DNA from: G965218495 sp965262785
GTDB lineage: Bacteria > Bacteroidota > Rhodothermia > Rhodothermales > Bin80
Reading direction: 5' to 3'
DNA length: 64,000 nt
NCBI GenBank assembly: GCA_965262785.1
Contig: OZ253559.1
Coordinates: 372,001 to 436,000 of the forward strand
Shown in pieces: positions 8,615 to 16,943 of the stretch; the stretch's first letter is position 1; every line of letters starts with the position of its first letter. The notes beneath the pieces are model-generated. The model ran no database searches and had not been told where the DNA came from. It saw only the letters and a list, made by a program, of their open reading frames with translations. The position numbers and the translations under genes were made by a program.

Positions 8615-9646
8615 ATGCCAACCCGAGTTGCTGTAGACGCGATGGGCGGCGATGACGCGCCGGCGGTCGTCATTGCGGGCGCGCTGCATGCCGTGGAGCA
8701 GGCTGACCACGATCTGCGCCTCTTGCTGTTCGGACCGCTGGAGACGCTTCGGGAAGAAATGGCGCGTCAGGCGCCGGGTGGGCATTCACGGATTGAGCTG
8801 ATTGACGCGCCCCAGGTCATCGGCATGGGTGAGTCGCCCGTGGCCGCGGTGCGTGCCAAGCCGCACTCGTCCATGCATATAGGGCTTACGTATCACCGCG
8901 AAGGCAAGGCGGATGCCTTTGTAAGTGCCGGTAACACCGGCGCCATCACGGCTGCCTCGCTTTTCGTGCTTGGGCGGTTGCCCGGCGTGGCGCGGCCGTC
9001 CATTCCCAGCTACTTTCCGAGCACCGACGGCATGTGCCTGTTGCTGGATGTCGGGTCGAATATGGACAGCAAGCCGGAGCACCTGCTTCAGTATGGCCAG
9101 ATGGGGACGGCTTTTGCAAGATGCACGATGGATATTGACGCGCCCAGTGTGGGCCTGCTCAGTGTTGGGGAAGAACCAGCAAAAGGCAATGAGCTGGTGC
9201 GGACAGCGTACAAGCTGCTCTCTGCCGACAGGAACATAAACTTCATAGGCAACATCGAGGGGCGGGACATTCTTCATCATGCCGCGGACGTGGTCGTCTG
9301 CGACGGCTTCGTAGGCAACGTTGTGCTGAAGCTCGCGGAGAGCGTCATGACGGCGTTGCCTGTCATGGTCAGCCAGGAAGTTGAAGAGCAGAAGCTGGAT
9401 TCGCACTCGGCTCAAACCTTCAAGGGTATCGTCCGCGGCCTTAAGCGCCGATTTAACCCCGAGACCTACGGAGGCTGCGCACCGCTGCTAGGTGTGGACG
9501 GAACCGTGTTTGTGGCCCACGGCAGTTGCAGCGCCCGCGCATTGGAAAAAGCCCTGCTCTTGGCTGCCCGGACCGCATCGACCAACCTCACGCATGCGAT
9601 CCAGAGCCGGGTCCACCTCGCCGACTTGACGCGGAATAATGACTAG
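8615..9646 (+). CDS. plsX: Phosphate acyltransferase PlsX
   Basis: This gene encodes 343 aa, standard for PlsX, which makes acyl-phosphate from acyl-ACP for phospholipid synthesis. It opens with RVAVDAMGGDDAPAVVIAGA. Further signatures are GMGESPVAAVRAKPHSSM, DAFVSAGNTGAITAAS, GNIEGRDILHHAADVVVCDG, FVGNVVLKLAES and the C-terminal GCAPLLGVDGTVFVAHGSC. Its end overlaps the start of fabH by 8 bases, pointing to translational coupling. Confidence 0.97.
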   Translation: MPTRVAVDAMGGDDAPAVVIAGALHAVEQADHDLRLLLFGPLETLREEMARQAPGGHSRIELIDAPQVIGMGESPVAAVRAKPHSSMHIGLTYHREGKADAFVSAGNTGAITAASLFVLGRLPGVARPSIPSYFPSTDGMCLLLDVGSNMDSKPEHLLQYGQMGTAFARCTMDIDAPSVGLLSVGEEPAKGNELVRTAYKLLSADRNINFIGNIEGRDILHHAADVVVCDGFVGNVVLKLAESVMTALPVMVSQEVEEQKLDSHSAQTFKGIVRGLKRRFNPETYGGCAPLLGVDGTVFVAHGSCSARALEKALLLAARTASTNLTHAIQSRVHLADLTRNND

Positions 9647-10676
9647 AGCTGCCATCACCTCTGTAGGCCACTTTCTTCCAGAAGAGCGGCTTACCAATGC
9701 AGACCTGGAGAAGATTGTCGATACCACAGACGAGTGGATTCGCACGCGCACGGGGATCGAAGAGCGGAGAATCCTGAGAGACAAGGACAAGGCAACCACC
9801 TTCATGGCCATCGAGGCGGCCAAGGAGGCGCTGGAGAAGCGCGGCATGGACGCCGCCGACCTTGATGTTATCATTGTGGCCACCGTAACACCGGACATGT
9901 TGTTTCCGGCTAATGCATGCCAGGTGCAGGCTGCCCTGGGAGCAACCCGGGCTTGGGGCTTTGACCTCTCGGCCGCGTGCAGCGGCTTCTTGTTTGGCCT
10001 TACTACCGCAGCGTCGTTTATCGAAAGCGGCCGCTACCGCAACGTGCTCCTGGTGGGTACCGACAAGATGAGCAGCATCACCGACTACACGAACCGAAAC
10101 ACGTGCGTGCTCTTTGGGGATGCAGCGGCGGCCGTGCTGCTGGAGCCTGACCTCAACGACAACGGACTGATAGATACCGTGTTGCGGTGCGATGGCAATA
10201 ATTGGGAATCGCTATGTATGCTCGGTGGCGGCAGTCTGAACCCGCCTACGCATGAGACGGTGGACAAGAAGATGCACTACCTGCATCAGGATGGGCGGAC
10301 GGTCTTCCGGTTTGCGGTGGCTGCTTTTGCCAACGTGGCGGCGGAGGTGATGCAGCGAAATGGGCTTACAAGCGAGGAGATACGGTATTTCGTGCCCCAC
10401 CAGGCGAATCGGCGTATCATTGATGCGGCGGCTCGCCGCATGGGGCTGCGCGCCGATCGCGTTATGCTCAACATAAACCGCTACGGCAACACCACGGCCG
10501 CAACGATTCCGTTGTGCCTCTACGACTGGGAGCACGCCCTCCGAAAGGGAGACAACATAGTGCTGGCATCCTTTGGAGGTGGATACACGTGGGGGGCCAC
10601 CTACTTGCGATGGGCCTATGACGGGCATACCATGGCTCGCAAGCCTGCGAAGGAGATGGAAGAAGCATTGGGTTAA
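9639..10676 (+). CDS. fabH: 3-oxoacyl-ACP synthase III (KAS III)
   Basis: This gene encodes 345 aa. The enzyme condenses acetyl-CoA (or a branched primer) with malonyl-ACP to start fatty acid synthesis. The catalytic triad is visible: Cys114 in DLSAACSGFLFGL, His254 in VPHQANRRII and Asn284 in NINRYGNTTAATIP. The end FGGGYTWGATYLRW is family-typical, followed by an extra tail of about 20 residues. It overlaps plsX and is followed at once by fabD. Confidence 0.97.
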   Translation: MTRAAITSVGHFLPEERLTNADLEKIVDTTDEWIRTRTGIEERRILRDKDKATTFMAIEAAKEALEKRGMDAADLDVIIVATVTPDMLFPANACQVQAALGATRAWGFDLSAACSGFLFGLTTAASFIESGRYRNVLLVGTDKMSSITDYTNRNTCVLFGDAAAAVLLEPDLNDNGLIDTVLRCDGNNWESLCMLGGGSLNPPTHETVDKKMHYLHQDGRTVFRFAVAAFANVAAEVMQRNGLTSEEIRYFVPHQANRRIIDAAARRMGLRADRVMLNINRYGNTTAATIPLCLYDWEHALRKGDNIVLASFGGGYTWGATYLRWAYDGHTMARKPAKEMEEALG

Positions 10677-10692
10677 CAACGACGGTATCGAA

Positions 10693-11640
10693 TTGAGCAG
10701 CGCATACCTTTTTCCAGGTCAGGGATCGCAGTACCCTGGGATGGCGCACGATCTGTATCAGGCGTACCCGCAAGTGCGTGCGCTCTTTGACGAAGCCGAC
10801 GGAGTCCTTGGCTTTGAGCTGTCTGAGTGCTGCTTCTCGCAGGACGGTGCGGAAGACCGTGCGGACTGGGTCCTGACGCAGACGGACATATGCCAGCCTG
10901 CGATATTCACGCACTCGATGGCGGTCTTCAGCGTATTGGGCCGCATGCCCGATGCGGTGGCCGGCCACAGCGTCGGGGAATACAGCGCACTGGTGGCCAG
11001 TGGAGCCATCACCTTTGCGGATGGCCTTCGCACTGTGCGACTGCGGGCACAGCTGATGGCACAGGCGGGTCAGCAGCGCCCGGGAACCATGAGCGCGGTG
11101 CTTGGGCTGGACTCTGAGTCCTTGGTGGAGATCTGCCTGGCCGCGTCAAAGGGGGGGCTTACGGTGCAACCCGCAAACGTTAACGCCCCGGGACAAATAG
11201 TCATATCGGGCGACATTGAGGCGGTTGCCGGAGCCTCGGCGCTTGCTAAAGAGCGCGGGGCCAGGCGCGTCTTACCCTTACGCGTGAGTGGAGCCTTTCA
11301 TTCGAAGCTGATGCAGGAAGTGCACGGCCGCTTGGCGCTCCAGTTTGCGGACCTCGCGATAAGGAAGCCCACCTGCCCCGTTTACCTGAACACCCTGGCG
11401 CGGGCGACCTCCGACCCCGAAGAGATACGCGAAAACCTCCTGCTGCAGATCACCTCACCCGTGCTATGGATGCAGTCGGTTCGGGCAATGCACCACGATG
11501 GCTATACGCGCTTTGTCGAAGTCGGACCGGGCCGCATTTTGTCCGGGCTGGTGCGGCGCATATTAGGACGTAAGGTTGCTGTGTCAAACGTGGGCACGAA
11601 GATAGAAGTGGAGCAAATGAAGCACGCAGACTCGGCATGA
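10693..11640 (+). CDS. fabD: Malonyl-CoA:ACP transacylase
   Basis: The open frame extends back into fabH, but conserved sequence begins at SSAYLFPGQGSQYPGMAHDL. I therefore choose the in-frame TTG at 10693, giving 315 aa; an ATC-type start at 10687 cannot be excluded. FabD loads malonate onto ACP. The nucleophile Ser93 is in GHSVGEYSALVASG, and the late FHSKLM and FVEVGPGRILSGLV segments match the family. Its stop overlaps the fabG start (ATGA). Confidence 0.95.
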   Translation: MSSAYLFPGQGSQYPGMAHDLYQAYPQVRALFDEADGVLGFELSECCFSQDGAEDRADWVLTQTDICQPAIFTHSMAVFSVLGRMPDAVAGHSVGEYSALVASGAITFADGLRTVRLRAQLMAQAGQQRPGTMSAVLGLDSESLVEICLAASKGGLTVQPANVNAPGQIVISGDIEAVAGASALAKERGARRVLPLRVSGAFHSKLMQEVHGRLALQFADLAIRKPTCPVYLNTLARATSDPEEIRENLLLQITSPVLWMQSVRAMHHDGYTRFVEVGPGRILSGLVRRILGRKVAVSNVGTKIEVEQMKHADSA

Positions 11641-12380
11641 CATTTGAAGGCAAGGCCGTATTGGTGACCGGCGGCACGCGTGGCATCGGGCGTGCGATCG
11701 TACTGGCATTTGCTGCTGCCGGCGCACGAGTTGCGTTTACGTACAGGAGCTCCACTGCATCGGCAGCAGGACTGGAAGCGGAGCTGCAGGCCAAAGGTGT
11801 GGAGGTGATGTCCTTTCAGGGGGACGCAGCCGCAATGGCTTCAGCCACGGAGGCCGTGCAAGGGGTGCTTCGTGCCTGGAATCGGCTGGATGTCCTGGTA
11901 AACAACGCCGGCATCACGCGAGACAACCTCTTGTTGCGCATGAGCGAGAGCGAGTGGGATGATGTCTTTGCGGCGAACCTGCGAAGCATGTTCAACTTCT
12001 GCAAGGCGGCCTATCGGCCCATGATGCGCCAGCGCAGCGGCCGTATCATCAACATTTCCTCTGTTGTCGGCATCAGCGGCAATGCTGGCCAATCCAACTA
12101 CGCCGCTTCAAAGGCAGGCGTATTCGGCTTCACCAAGAGTTTGGCGAAGGAGCTTGGCGCCCGAAAAGTCACCGTCAACGCGGTGGCACCCGGCTACGTC
12201 GATACGGACATGACGGCGAAGCTAAGCGGCCAGAAGCGTGAGGAGCTCATGAAAACGATCCCGCTACGGCGCGTCGCAGCACCTGAGGAGATTGCGCAGC
12301 CTGTGCTGTTTCTTGCCTCCGATGCAGCCAGGTATATTACCGGGCACACGATGGTGGTGGACGGGGGAATGGCAATGTAA
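11637..12380 (+). CDS. fabG: 3-oxoacyl-ACP reductase
   Basis: This gene encodes 247 aa, a short-chain dehydrogenase. It has the NADPH-binding TGGTRGIGRAIV motif, NNAGITRDNLLLRM, and the catalytic Ser142, Tyr155 and Lys159 (YAASK). The C-terminus ITGHTMVVDGGMAM is typical. It catalyses the first reduction in fatty acid elongation. It overlaps fabD by 4 bases (ATGA). In many bacteria acpP and fabF follow fabG; here they do not, and an RNA helicase gene comes next. Confidence 0.97.
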   Translation: MTFEGKAVLVTGGTRGIGRAIVLAFAAAGARVAFTYRSSTASAAGLEAELQAKGVEVMSFQGDAAAMASATEAVQGVLRAWNRLDVLVNNAGITRDNLLLRMSESEWDDVFAANLRSMFNFCKAAYRPMMRQRSGRIINISSVVGISGNAGQSNYAASKAGVFGFTKSLAKELGARKVTVNAVAPGYVDTDMTAKLSGQKREELMKTIPLRRVAAPEEIAQPVLFLASDAARYITGHTMVVDGGMAM

Positions 12381-12385
12381 GGCGC

Positions 12386-13840
12386 ATGGCAACTCAGTAT
12401 ACGAAGACGATAGACTTTACGGCGCGCGCAAGGCGGGGCGAAAAAGAGCGCGTGGCGCAAACCCAGTTTCCCCCTCCAGACCCACCCCTCCCGGCAGCGA
12501 CCAAGGACACGCTACCAGCCGCGGCACGAACGGCCTTTCAGGCCACCGGGTGGCCATCGCTCATGCCTGTGCAGGCCATCGCTATTCCGTACATGTTGGA
12601 CGGGCGCGACCTCATTGTGCAGTCCCGCACCGGAAGCGGCAAGACGGGCGCATTCCTGCTGCCGATTTTCAGCAGCCTTGATGCAACACTGGCGCAAACG
12701 CAGGCGCTGGTCCTGGCGCCGACACGCGAACTCGCGCGCCAGGTCTACGAGGAGTGGGAGCGCATGAACGTGGGTCAAGCGCTTACTGGCGCGCTCGTTT
12801 ACGGCGGAGTAGGATACAAGCAGCAAACCGAAAGCCTCAAAGCTGGTGCCCATCTGGTGGTGGGTACGCCCGGTCGCATCCTGGATCACCTGGCGCGAGG
12901 AACCTTTACCCTGTCCCATCTCAGCCTGCTGGTCCTGGATGAGGCGGATGAGATGCTCTCCTTGGGGTTTATGCCCGACATGCAGACGCTGCAGCGGTAC
13001 CTGCCGGTCGCACGCCAGTCGTACATGTTTAGTGCCACGATGCCGCCGAAGGTACGTGCGCTTGGGGGCATGTTTCTTAAGGAGCCGTCGTTCTTGGGGC
13101 TAAGTGCGGATCAGATCAGCGTAGACACGATTCAGCACGTGTACTACCGCGCGGATCTGCAAAGCAAAAGCCGATCGCTTATCCGGCTGCTGGAGGTTGA
13201 AAATCCGCAGTCTGCCATCATCTTCGCAAATACCAAGAGCGAGGTGGCCTATCTGGCGGCGCTCCTGAGTAACTACGGATTTGTTGCAACTGGAATGTCC
13301 GGTAACCTGGCGCAGGAGCGGCGGGAGAAGGCTATGCAGCGGCTACGTGACGGTCGGCTGCGCATCCTGGTTGCCACCGATGTGGCCGCACGCGGCATTG
13401 ACATCAGTGAGCTGAGCCACGTCATCCAATATGACGTGCCGCTTAGTGCGGAGATGTATATTCACCGGACGGGGCGTACGGCCCGTGCAGGACGGGTGGG
13501 AATCGCCATCACGTTGGCCTCGCTCGAGGATGAGTCGCAGCTTCGAGTAATTGCCCGCTATTACGCGTTGGATATGGAAAAACGTTCATTGCCCACAGAG
13601 GAAGAGACGACGGCGCGCGTAGTTGAGCGCGCTACAGTGGTGCTGGAAGGGGCGCTGCGCAACAAGAGCAACCAGCAACGGGATCGCCTGGCAAGGTTTG
13701 TTCCGCTAGTCAAGACGCTTGCAGTCGAAGAGCCCGAGCTGTTGGCGATGCTGGTTGACGAGTTGTACCACAGCCGTGCCCACGGCGTTCAGCCCGGAGG
13801 CAGCCAACATAACCGCAAGCGCACGCAGCGCAAGCGATAA
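12386..13840 (+). CDS. DEAD-box ATP-dependent RNA helicase
   Basis: This gene encodes 484 aa with the full DEAD-box set in order: Q motif and MPVQAIAIPYML, motif I SRTGSGKTGAF, Ia PTRELARQ, Ib GTPGRI, II DEADEM, III SAT, then in domain 2 IIFANTKSE, ATDVAARGID and HRTGRTARAG. The C-terminal part is a short charged extension without a clear RNA-binding fold. It probably remodels structured RNA in ribosome assembly or decay. It is 5 bases after fabG, so likely cotranscribed. It resembles the CshA/DeaD group but is not assigned to one. Confidence 0.93.
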   Translation: MATQYTKTIDFTARARRGEKERVAQTQFPPPDPPLPAATKDTLPAAARTAFQATGWPSLMPVQAIAIPYMLDGRDLIVQSRTGSGKTGAFLLPIFSSLDATLAQTQALVLAPTRELARQVYEEWERMNVGQALTGALVYGGVGYKQQTESLKAGAHLVVGTPGRILDHLARGTFTLSHLSLLVLDEADEMLSLGFMPDMQTLQRYLPVARQSYMFSATMPPKVRALGGMFLKEPSFLGLSADQISVDTIQHVYYRADLQSKSRSLIRLLEVENPQSAIIFANTKSEVAYLAALLSNYGFVATGMSGNLAQERREKAMQRLRDGRLRILVATDVAARGIDISELSHVIQYDVPLSAEMYIHRTGRTARAGRVGIAITLASLEDESQLRVIARYYALDMEKRSLPTEEETTARVVERATVVLEGALRNKSNQQRDRLARFVPLVKTLAVEEPELLAMLVDELYHSRAHGVQPGGSQHNRKRTQRKR

Positions 13841-13851
13841 CCAAACTTGGT

Positions 13852-14334
13852 GTGGGCAGGATTTCGCGGTTCAGCATGGTGCTGGTTGCGCTGGTGGCCG
13901 CCATCAGCGCCTGCTCCCAGTCGGACCAGTACCTACAGTTTGCCGCACCCGTTGACGTGGCGGGCTTTATCGATGATGTCACGAGCGGCGAACGTGCGTG
14001 GACGCCTGAAGCACTGGGCATGCGGCTTGGAGAACCCACCACGGAAGTCCAGCAGGGGCCTGACGTGGTGCTACAGTACTATGGATTTGAGCTCCGGATG
14101 CAGGGGGATACGCTGACCCATATTGCCCTTACCGACAGCCGCCACACAGCGCCCGAAGGGATCAGAGTAGGTTACCCGGTGTCGCAGGTGCGACGCCTCT
14201 GGGGTCCGCCGCTGGCGCAAGAAGAAGGGCGATGGGAATACCAGACGGAGGGCGCCCAGCTGGTGCTTTTGATCGAAGAAGGGATCGTAAGTCGCGTGGA
14301 ATGGCGCCTGGGATCGGCGGGCGGTGGGCGGTGA
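13852..14334 (+). CDS. Small putative lipoprotein
   Basis: This gene encodes 160 aa from a GTG at 13852; an ATG at 13876 would also serve. The N-terminus has a basic start, a hydrophobic stretch and a lipobox-like LVAAISAC, so it is probably lipidated at that Cys. The mature part contains two similar-looking segments (ALGMRLGEPTTEVQQGPDVVLQYYGFEL and GIRVGYPVSQVRRLWGPPLAQEEGRWEY), reminiscent of small outer-membrane assembly lipoproteins, but no family is certain. Its last 10 bases overlap the 3' end of the opposite-strand tRNA-Val. Confidence 0.7.
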   Translation: MGRISRFSMVLVALVAAISACSQSDQYLQFAAPVDVAGFIDDVTSGERAWTPEALGMRLGEPTTEVQQGPDVVLQYYGFELRMQGDTLTHIALTDSRHTAPEGIRVGYPVSQVRRLWGPPLAQEEGRWEYQTEGAQLVLLIEEGIVSRVEWRLGSAGGGR

Positions 14335-14399
14335 GGGATTCGAACCCCCGACCTCCTGCTTGTAAGGCAGGCGCTCTAAACCAGCTGAGCTAACCGCCC
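14325..14399 (-). tRNA. tRNA-Val (anticodon TAC)
   Basis: On the minus strand the acceptor stem GGGCGGT (14393-14399) pairs with ACCGCCC (14326-14332), with discriminator A at 14325. The anticodon arm CTGCC-TTACAAG-CAG contains TAC, and the T arm GGGGGTTCGAATCCCTC is canonical. CCA is not encoded. Its 3' end overlaps the lipoprotein coding sequence by 10 bases. Confidence 0.95.
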
Positions 14400-14404
14400 C
14401 AGAG

Positions 14405-14477
14405 AGCGGGAAACGGGATTCGAACCCGCGACCCTCAGCTTGGGAAGCTGATGCTCTACCTGCTGAGCTATTCCCGC
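14405..14477 (-). tRNA. tRNA-Gly (anticodon CCC)
   Basis: The acceptor stem GCGGGAA (14471-14477) pairs with TTCCCGC (14406-14412). The anticodon loop TTCCCAA gives CCC, reading GGG codons. The T arm GCGGGTTCGAATCCCGT is canonical. It lies 5 bases from tRNA-Val on the same strand, so the two form one tRNA transcript. Confidence 0.95.
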
Positions 14478-14581
14478 TGGGAACCCGTTCCAACGCGTCC
14501 TTTTCAGGAAAGTTGGGGCGGCTGGGCACATTCTTGCCGCTTCGTTGTTTACGCGCGTCCGACAAAGTCTGGCATTCACCG

Positions 14582-14737
14582 ATGAAACGTACGTACCAGC
14601 CCAGCCGGCGCAAGCGCAGGAACAAACATGGATTTCGCCAGCGCATGAGTGACCGCAACGGGCGCAAGCTACTCGCCCGGCGCCGCAAGAAAGGTCGTCG
14701 CTCGCTGACGGTGAGTGACCGTTACATAGGCAAGTAG
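14582..14737 (+). CDS. rpmH: 50S ribosomal protein L34
   Basis: This gene encodes 51 aa: MKRTYQPSRRKRRNKHGFRQ followed by RMSDRNGRKLLARRRKKGRR, the L34 signature, with a short extension after it. It begins the conserved rpmH-rnpA-yidC-mnmE-mnmG-rsmG cluster typical of bacterial origin regions. Confidence 0.97.
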   Translation: MKRTYQPSRRKRRNKHGFRQRMSDRNGRKLLARRRKKGRRSLTVSDRYIGK

Positions 14738-14738
14738 G

Positions 14739-15179
14739 GTGCGACGTGCGTCTGAAGCGTGGCCGCGCGCGGCGCGCCTGAAGCGCCGACGGCTCATCCG
14801 TCCGCTGTTCGCGCATGGACGCAATGACACATCAAGCATCTCGGTAGGCGCAGTGCGATTGCTATACCGCACAGTGCCGCAGCATGTCACGGGTACCTCA
14901 AGTCCCATCCAGGTAGGCTTTGCCGTCAGGCGCCAGCAGACGGCCGTGCGTCGTAATACCATGCGACGCGTCCTGCGCGAAGCGTTTCGTACCAGCCTGG
15001 TTCGCGCGACGCTGCGCGCGCAGCCGGGGCACAAGCTGACGGTCATGGTGCTATGCCGCAGTCGCAGCGCGGTGAAGAACTCCAAACTGCGGTCAGACCT
15101 TCAGCAGGCGCTGGACATCCTTGCCGCCAGCTTGCAGGTGCGACCTGGCATAAGCAAAGAGGCCTCTTGTGGATCGTAA
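14739..15179 (+). CDS. rnpA: Ribonuclease P protein component
   Basis: This gene encodes 146 aa from a GTG one base after the rpmH stop. The RNase P protein helps the catalytic RNA remove 5' leaders from pre-tRNAs. The signature is the basic helix AVRRNTMRRVLREAFR, preceded by a PIQVGFAVRR strand. The family normally has 110-130 residues, so the N-terminal 25 residues may be extra and a later start is possible. The 3' end overlaps yidC by 11 bases. No yidD gene lies between rnpA and yidC. Confidence 0.92.
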   Translation: MRRASEAWPRAARLKRRRLIRPLFAHGRNDTSSISVGAVRLLYRTVPQHVTGTSSPIQVGFAVRRQQTAVRRNTMRRVLREAFRTSLVRATLRAQPGHKLTVMVLCRSRSAVKNSKLRSDLQQALDILAASLQVRPGISKEASCGS

Positions 15180-16932
15180 TGTAATCACGGCAACAATAAT
15201 GATGGCGGCGGTCATCATCGTGTGGATGTGGTGGATGCCGGCGCCCCAGCCTCCGGGGCAGGAGGCGCCACCACAGGATTCTGCCGTTGAAGTGGTCGAG
15301 GTGCCGCAGCAGGTCGTGCCTGCTGAGGCGCCTGCACCGATTCAGGACACTACCGTCGCTCTTTCGGGAGAAGAGCGTCAGATCACGGTCGTGACACGAC
15401 TCTATGAGGCGCAATTGTCAACCAAAGGGGCGACGCTGACGCGCTTTTCGTTGTCTGAATACCACCAGTTTGACCAGGAAACGCCGGTGCAACTGATTGG
15501 CGACGGGCCTGCCCTGGGGCTCAGATTTCAGTCTCCCGGTGGCCGCAACCGCGATACACGCGACTTCTTCTACGAATCCAGCTTCCGGGGCGACCGCCTG
15601 GATGTCTTGGACGAGTCGCGCTCCTTGACGTTCACCACGCCCGCAGGCGACGGCTTCATACGCAAGACGTACACCTTCAATCCGGGCAGCTATGAGGTAG
15701 GGCTCAAAGTGGAGATGAACGACGCGTCCTCATTTCAGACCAGCGACGGGTACGAGTTGGTTTGGGCGGGCGCCGTGCCCTTCAGCGAGGATCCCACCAA
15801 CAGGAAGGAAGAAGCGCCGCAGGTCGGCGCATGGGCACGAAGCGGCGGCGAGGTGGAAGGCGTGAGCCTGCGGCGACGCGAGGAAGACGAGGTGTCGCTG
15901 CGGGGTGATGTCTCATGGATAGGCGTCAAGAACAAGTACTTTACCGCCGCCGTCATCCCGGCAGCACCCGCGCTGGAAGCCTATCTCTTGGGTATGCGCA
16001 CGGGCGACTTGGATGAGCCCGGCATCCAGATAGACCTCGAGGCCAGACTGTACATGGGGTCGCCACGGCTTGGAGGTGACGACTTTCGGCTGTACCTGGG
16101 GCCGCTCGACTACCGCTATATCAAGCAGTACGAAGGGCTCTACGGCATGGTGGACTATGGCTGGAACTTGTTCGAATGGATCACGCGACCTCTGGCACGC
16201 TTCATATTCATCCCGACCTTTGCACTGCTCAGCTCTCTGATCCCCAGCTATGGGCTGGTGATCATCGTGTTCTGCTTGCTGATCAAGCTGGTACTCTTCC
16301 CTATCACGCGCGTGTCGTACAAATCCATGGCGGGTATGCGAGAGCTCGCCCCGCAGATGAAAGAGATTAAGGAGAAGTACAAGGACAACCCGCAGAAGCA
16401 GCAGCAGGCGACTATGAAGCTGTACAAGGAAACGGGTATGAACCCGCTCAGCAGTTGCCTGCCCATGCTGCTCCAGTACCCGATCATCATTGCGCTTTGG
16501 CAGTTCTTGCAGCAATCCATCGATATCCGGCAACAGAGTTTCCTGTGGGCTCCAGATCTCTCGGCCCCGGACGCCATCCTGGACCTGCCGTTTAGCATCC
16601 CATTCTACGGGGATTACGTAGCAGGCTTCACCGTGCTTATGGGTGTCTCATTAGTTATACAGATGCGCGTCCAGTCGACGCCGACCAGCGGGATGCAGCA
16701 AAAGATGATGATGTATGGGATGCCACTGGTCATCTTTGTGGTCTTTAACCGGCTGCCGTCCGGGCTCAGCCTCTACTACCTCTTTTACAACGTCTTCACG
16801 GCTGCACAGCAGCAGTTCATCAACATCGGCCTGAAGAAAAAGAAGGCACAGGAGCCCACCCGCAAAGGCGTCATCCGAAACGCCCCACAGAAGAAAAAGG
16901 GATCCGGCAAGGGCAATTCGCGCCGCAGGTAA
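15169..16932 (+). CDS. yidC: Membrane protein insertase YidC
   Basis: This gene encodes 587 aa from a GTG (MDRNVITATIMM). The first membrane helix is at about residues 5-23. A Pro-rich linker and a large periplasmic beta domain follow (to about residue 340), then the conserved insertase core with several helices (FALLSSLIPSYGLVIIVFCLLIKLVLFPIT, MNPLSSCLPMLLQYPIIIALWQF, and the C-terminal PSGLSLYYLFYNVFTAAQQ). It ends in a Lys/Arg-rich tail that could contact ribosomes. The MDRN start is common in Bacteroidota-like YidC. Confidence 0.97.
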   Translation: MDRNVITATIMMAAVIIVWMWWMPAPQPPGQEAPPQDSAVEVVEVPQQVVPAEAPAPIQDTTVALSGEERQITVVTRLYEAQLSTKGATLTRFSLSEYHQFDQETPVQLIGDGPALGLRFQSPGGRNRDTRDFFYESSFRGDRLDVLDESRSLTFTTPAGDGFIRKTYTFNPGSYEVGLKVEMNDASSFQTSDGYELVWAGAVPFSEDPTNRKEEAPQVGAWARSGGEVEGVSLRRREEDEVSLRGDVSWIGVKNKYFTAAVIPAAPALEAYLLGMRTGDLDEPGIQIDLEARLYMGSPRLGGDDFRLYLGPLDYRYIKQYEGLYGMVDYGWNLFEWITRPLARFIFIPTFALLSSLIPSYGLVIIVFCLLIKLVLFPITRVSYKSMAGMRELAPQMKEIKEKYKDNPQKQQQATMKLYKETGMNPLSSCLPMLLQYPIIIALWQFLQQSIDIRQQSFLWAPDLSAPDAILDLPFSIPFYGDYVAGFTVLMGVSLVIQMRVQSTPTSGMQQKMMMYGMPLVIFVVFNRLPSGLSLYYLFYNVFTAAQQQFINIGLKKKKAQEPTRKGVIRNAPQKKKGSGKGNSRRR

Positions 16933-16943
16933 CACGCGCAGCC

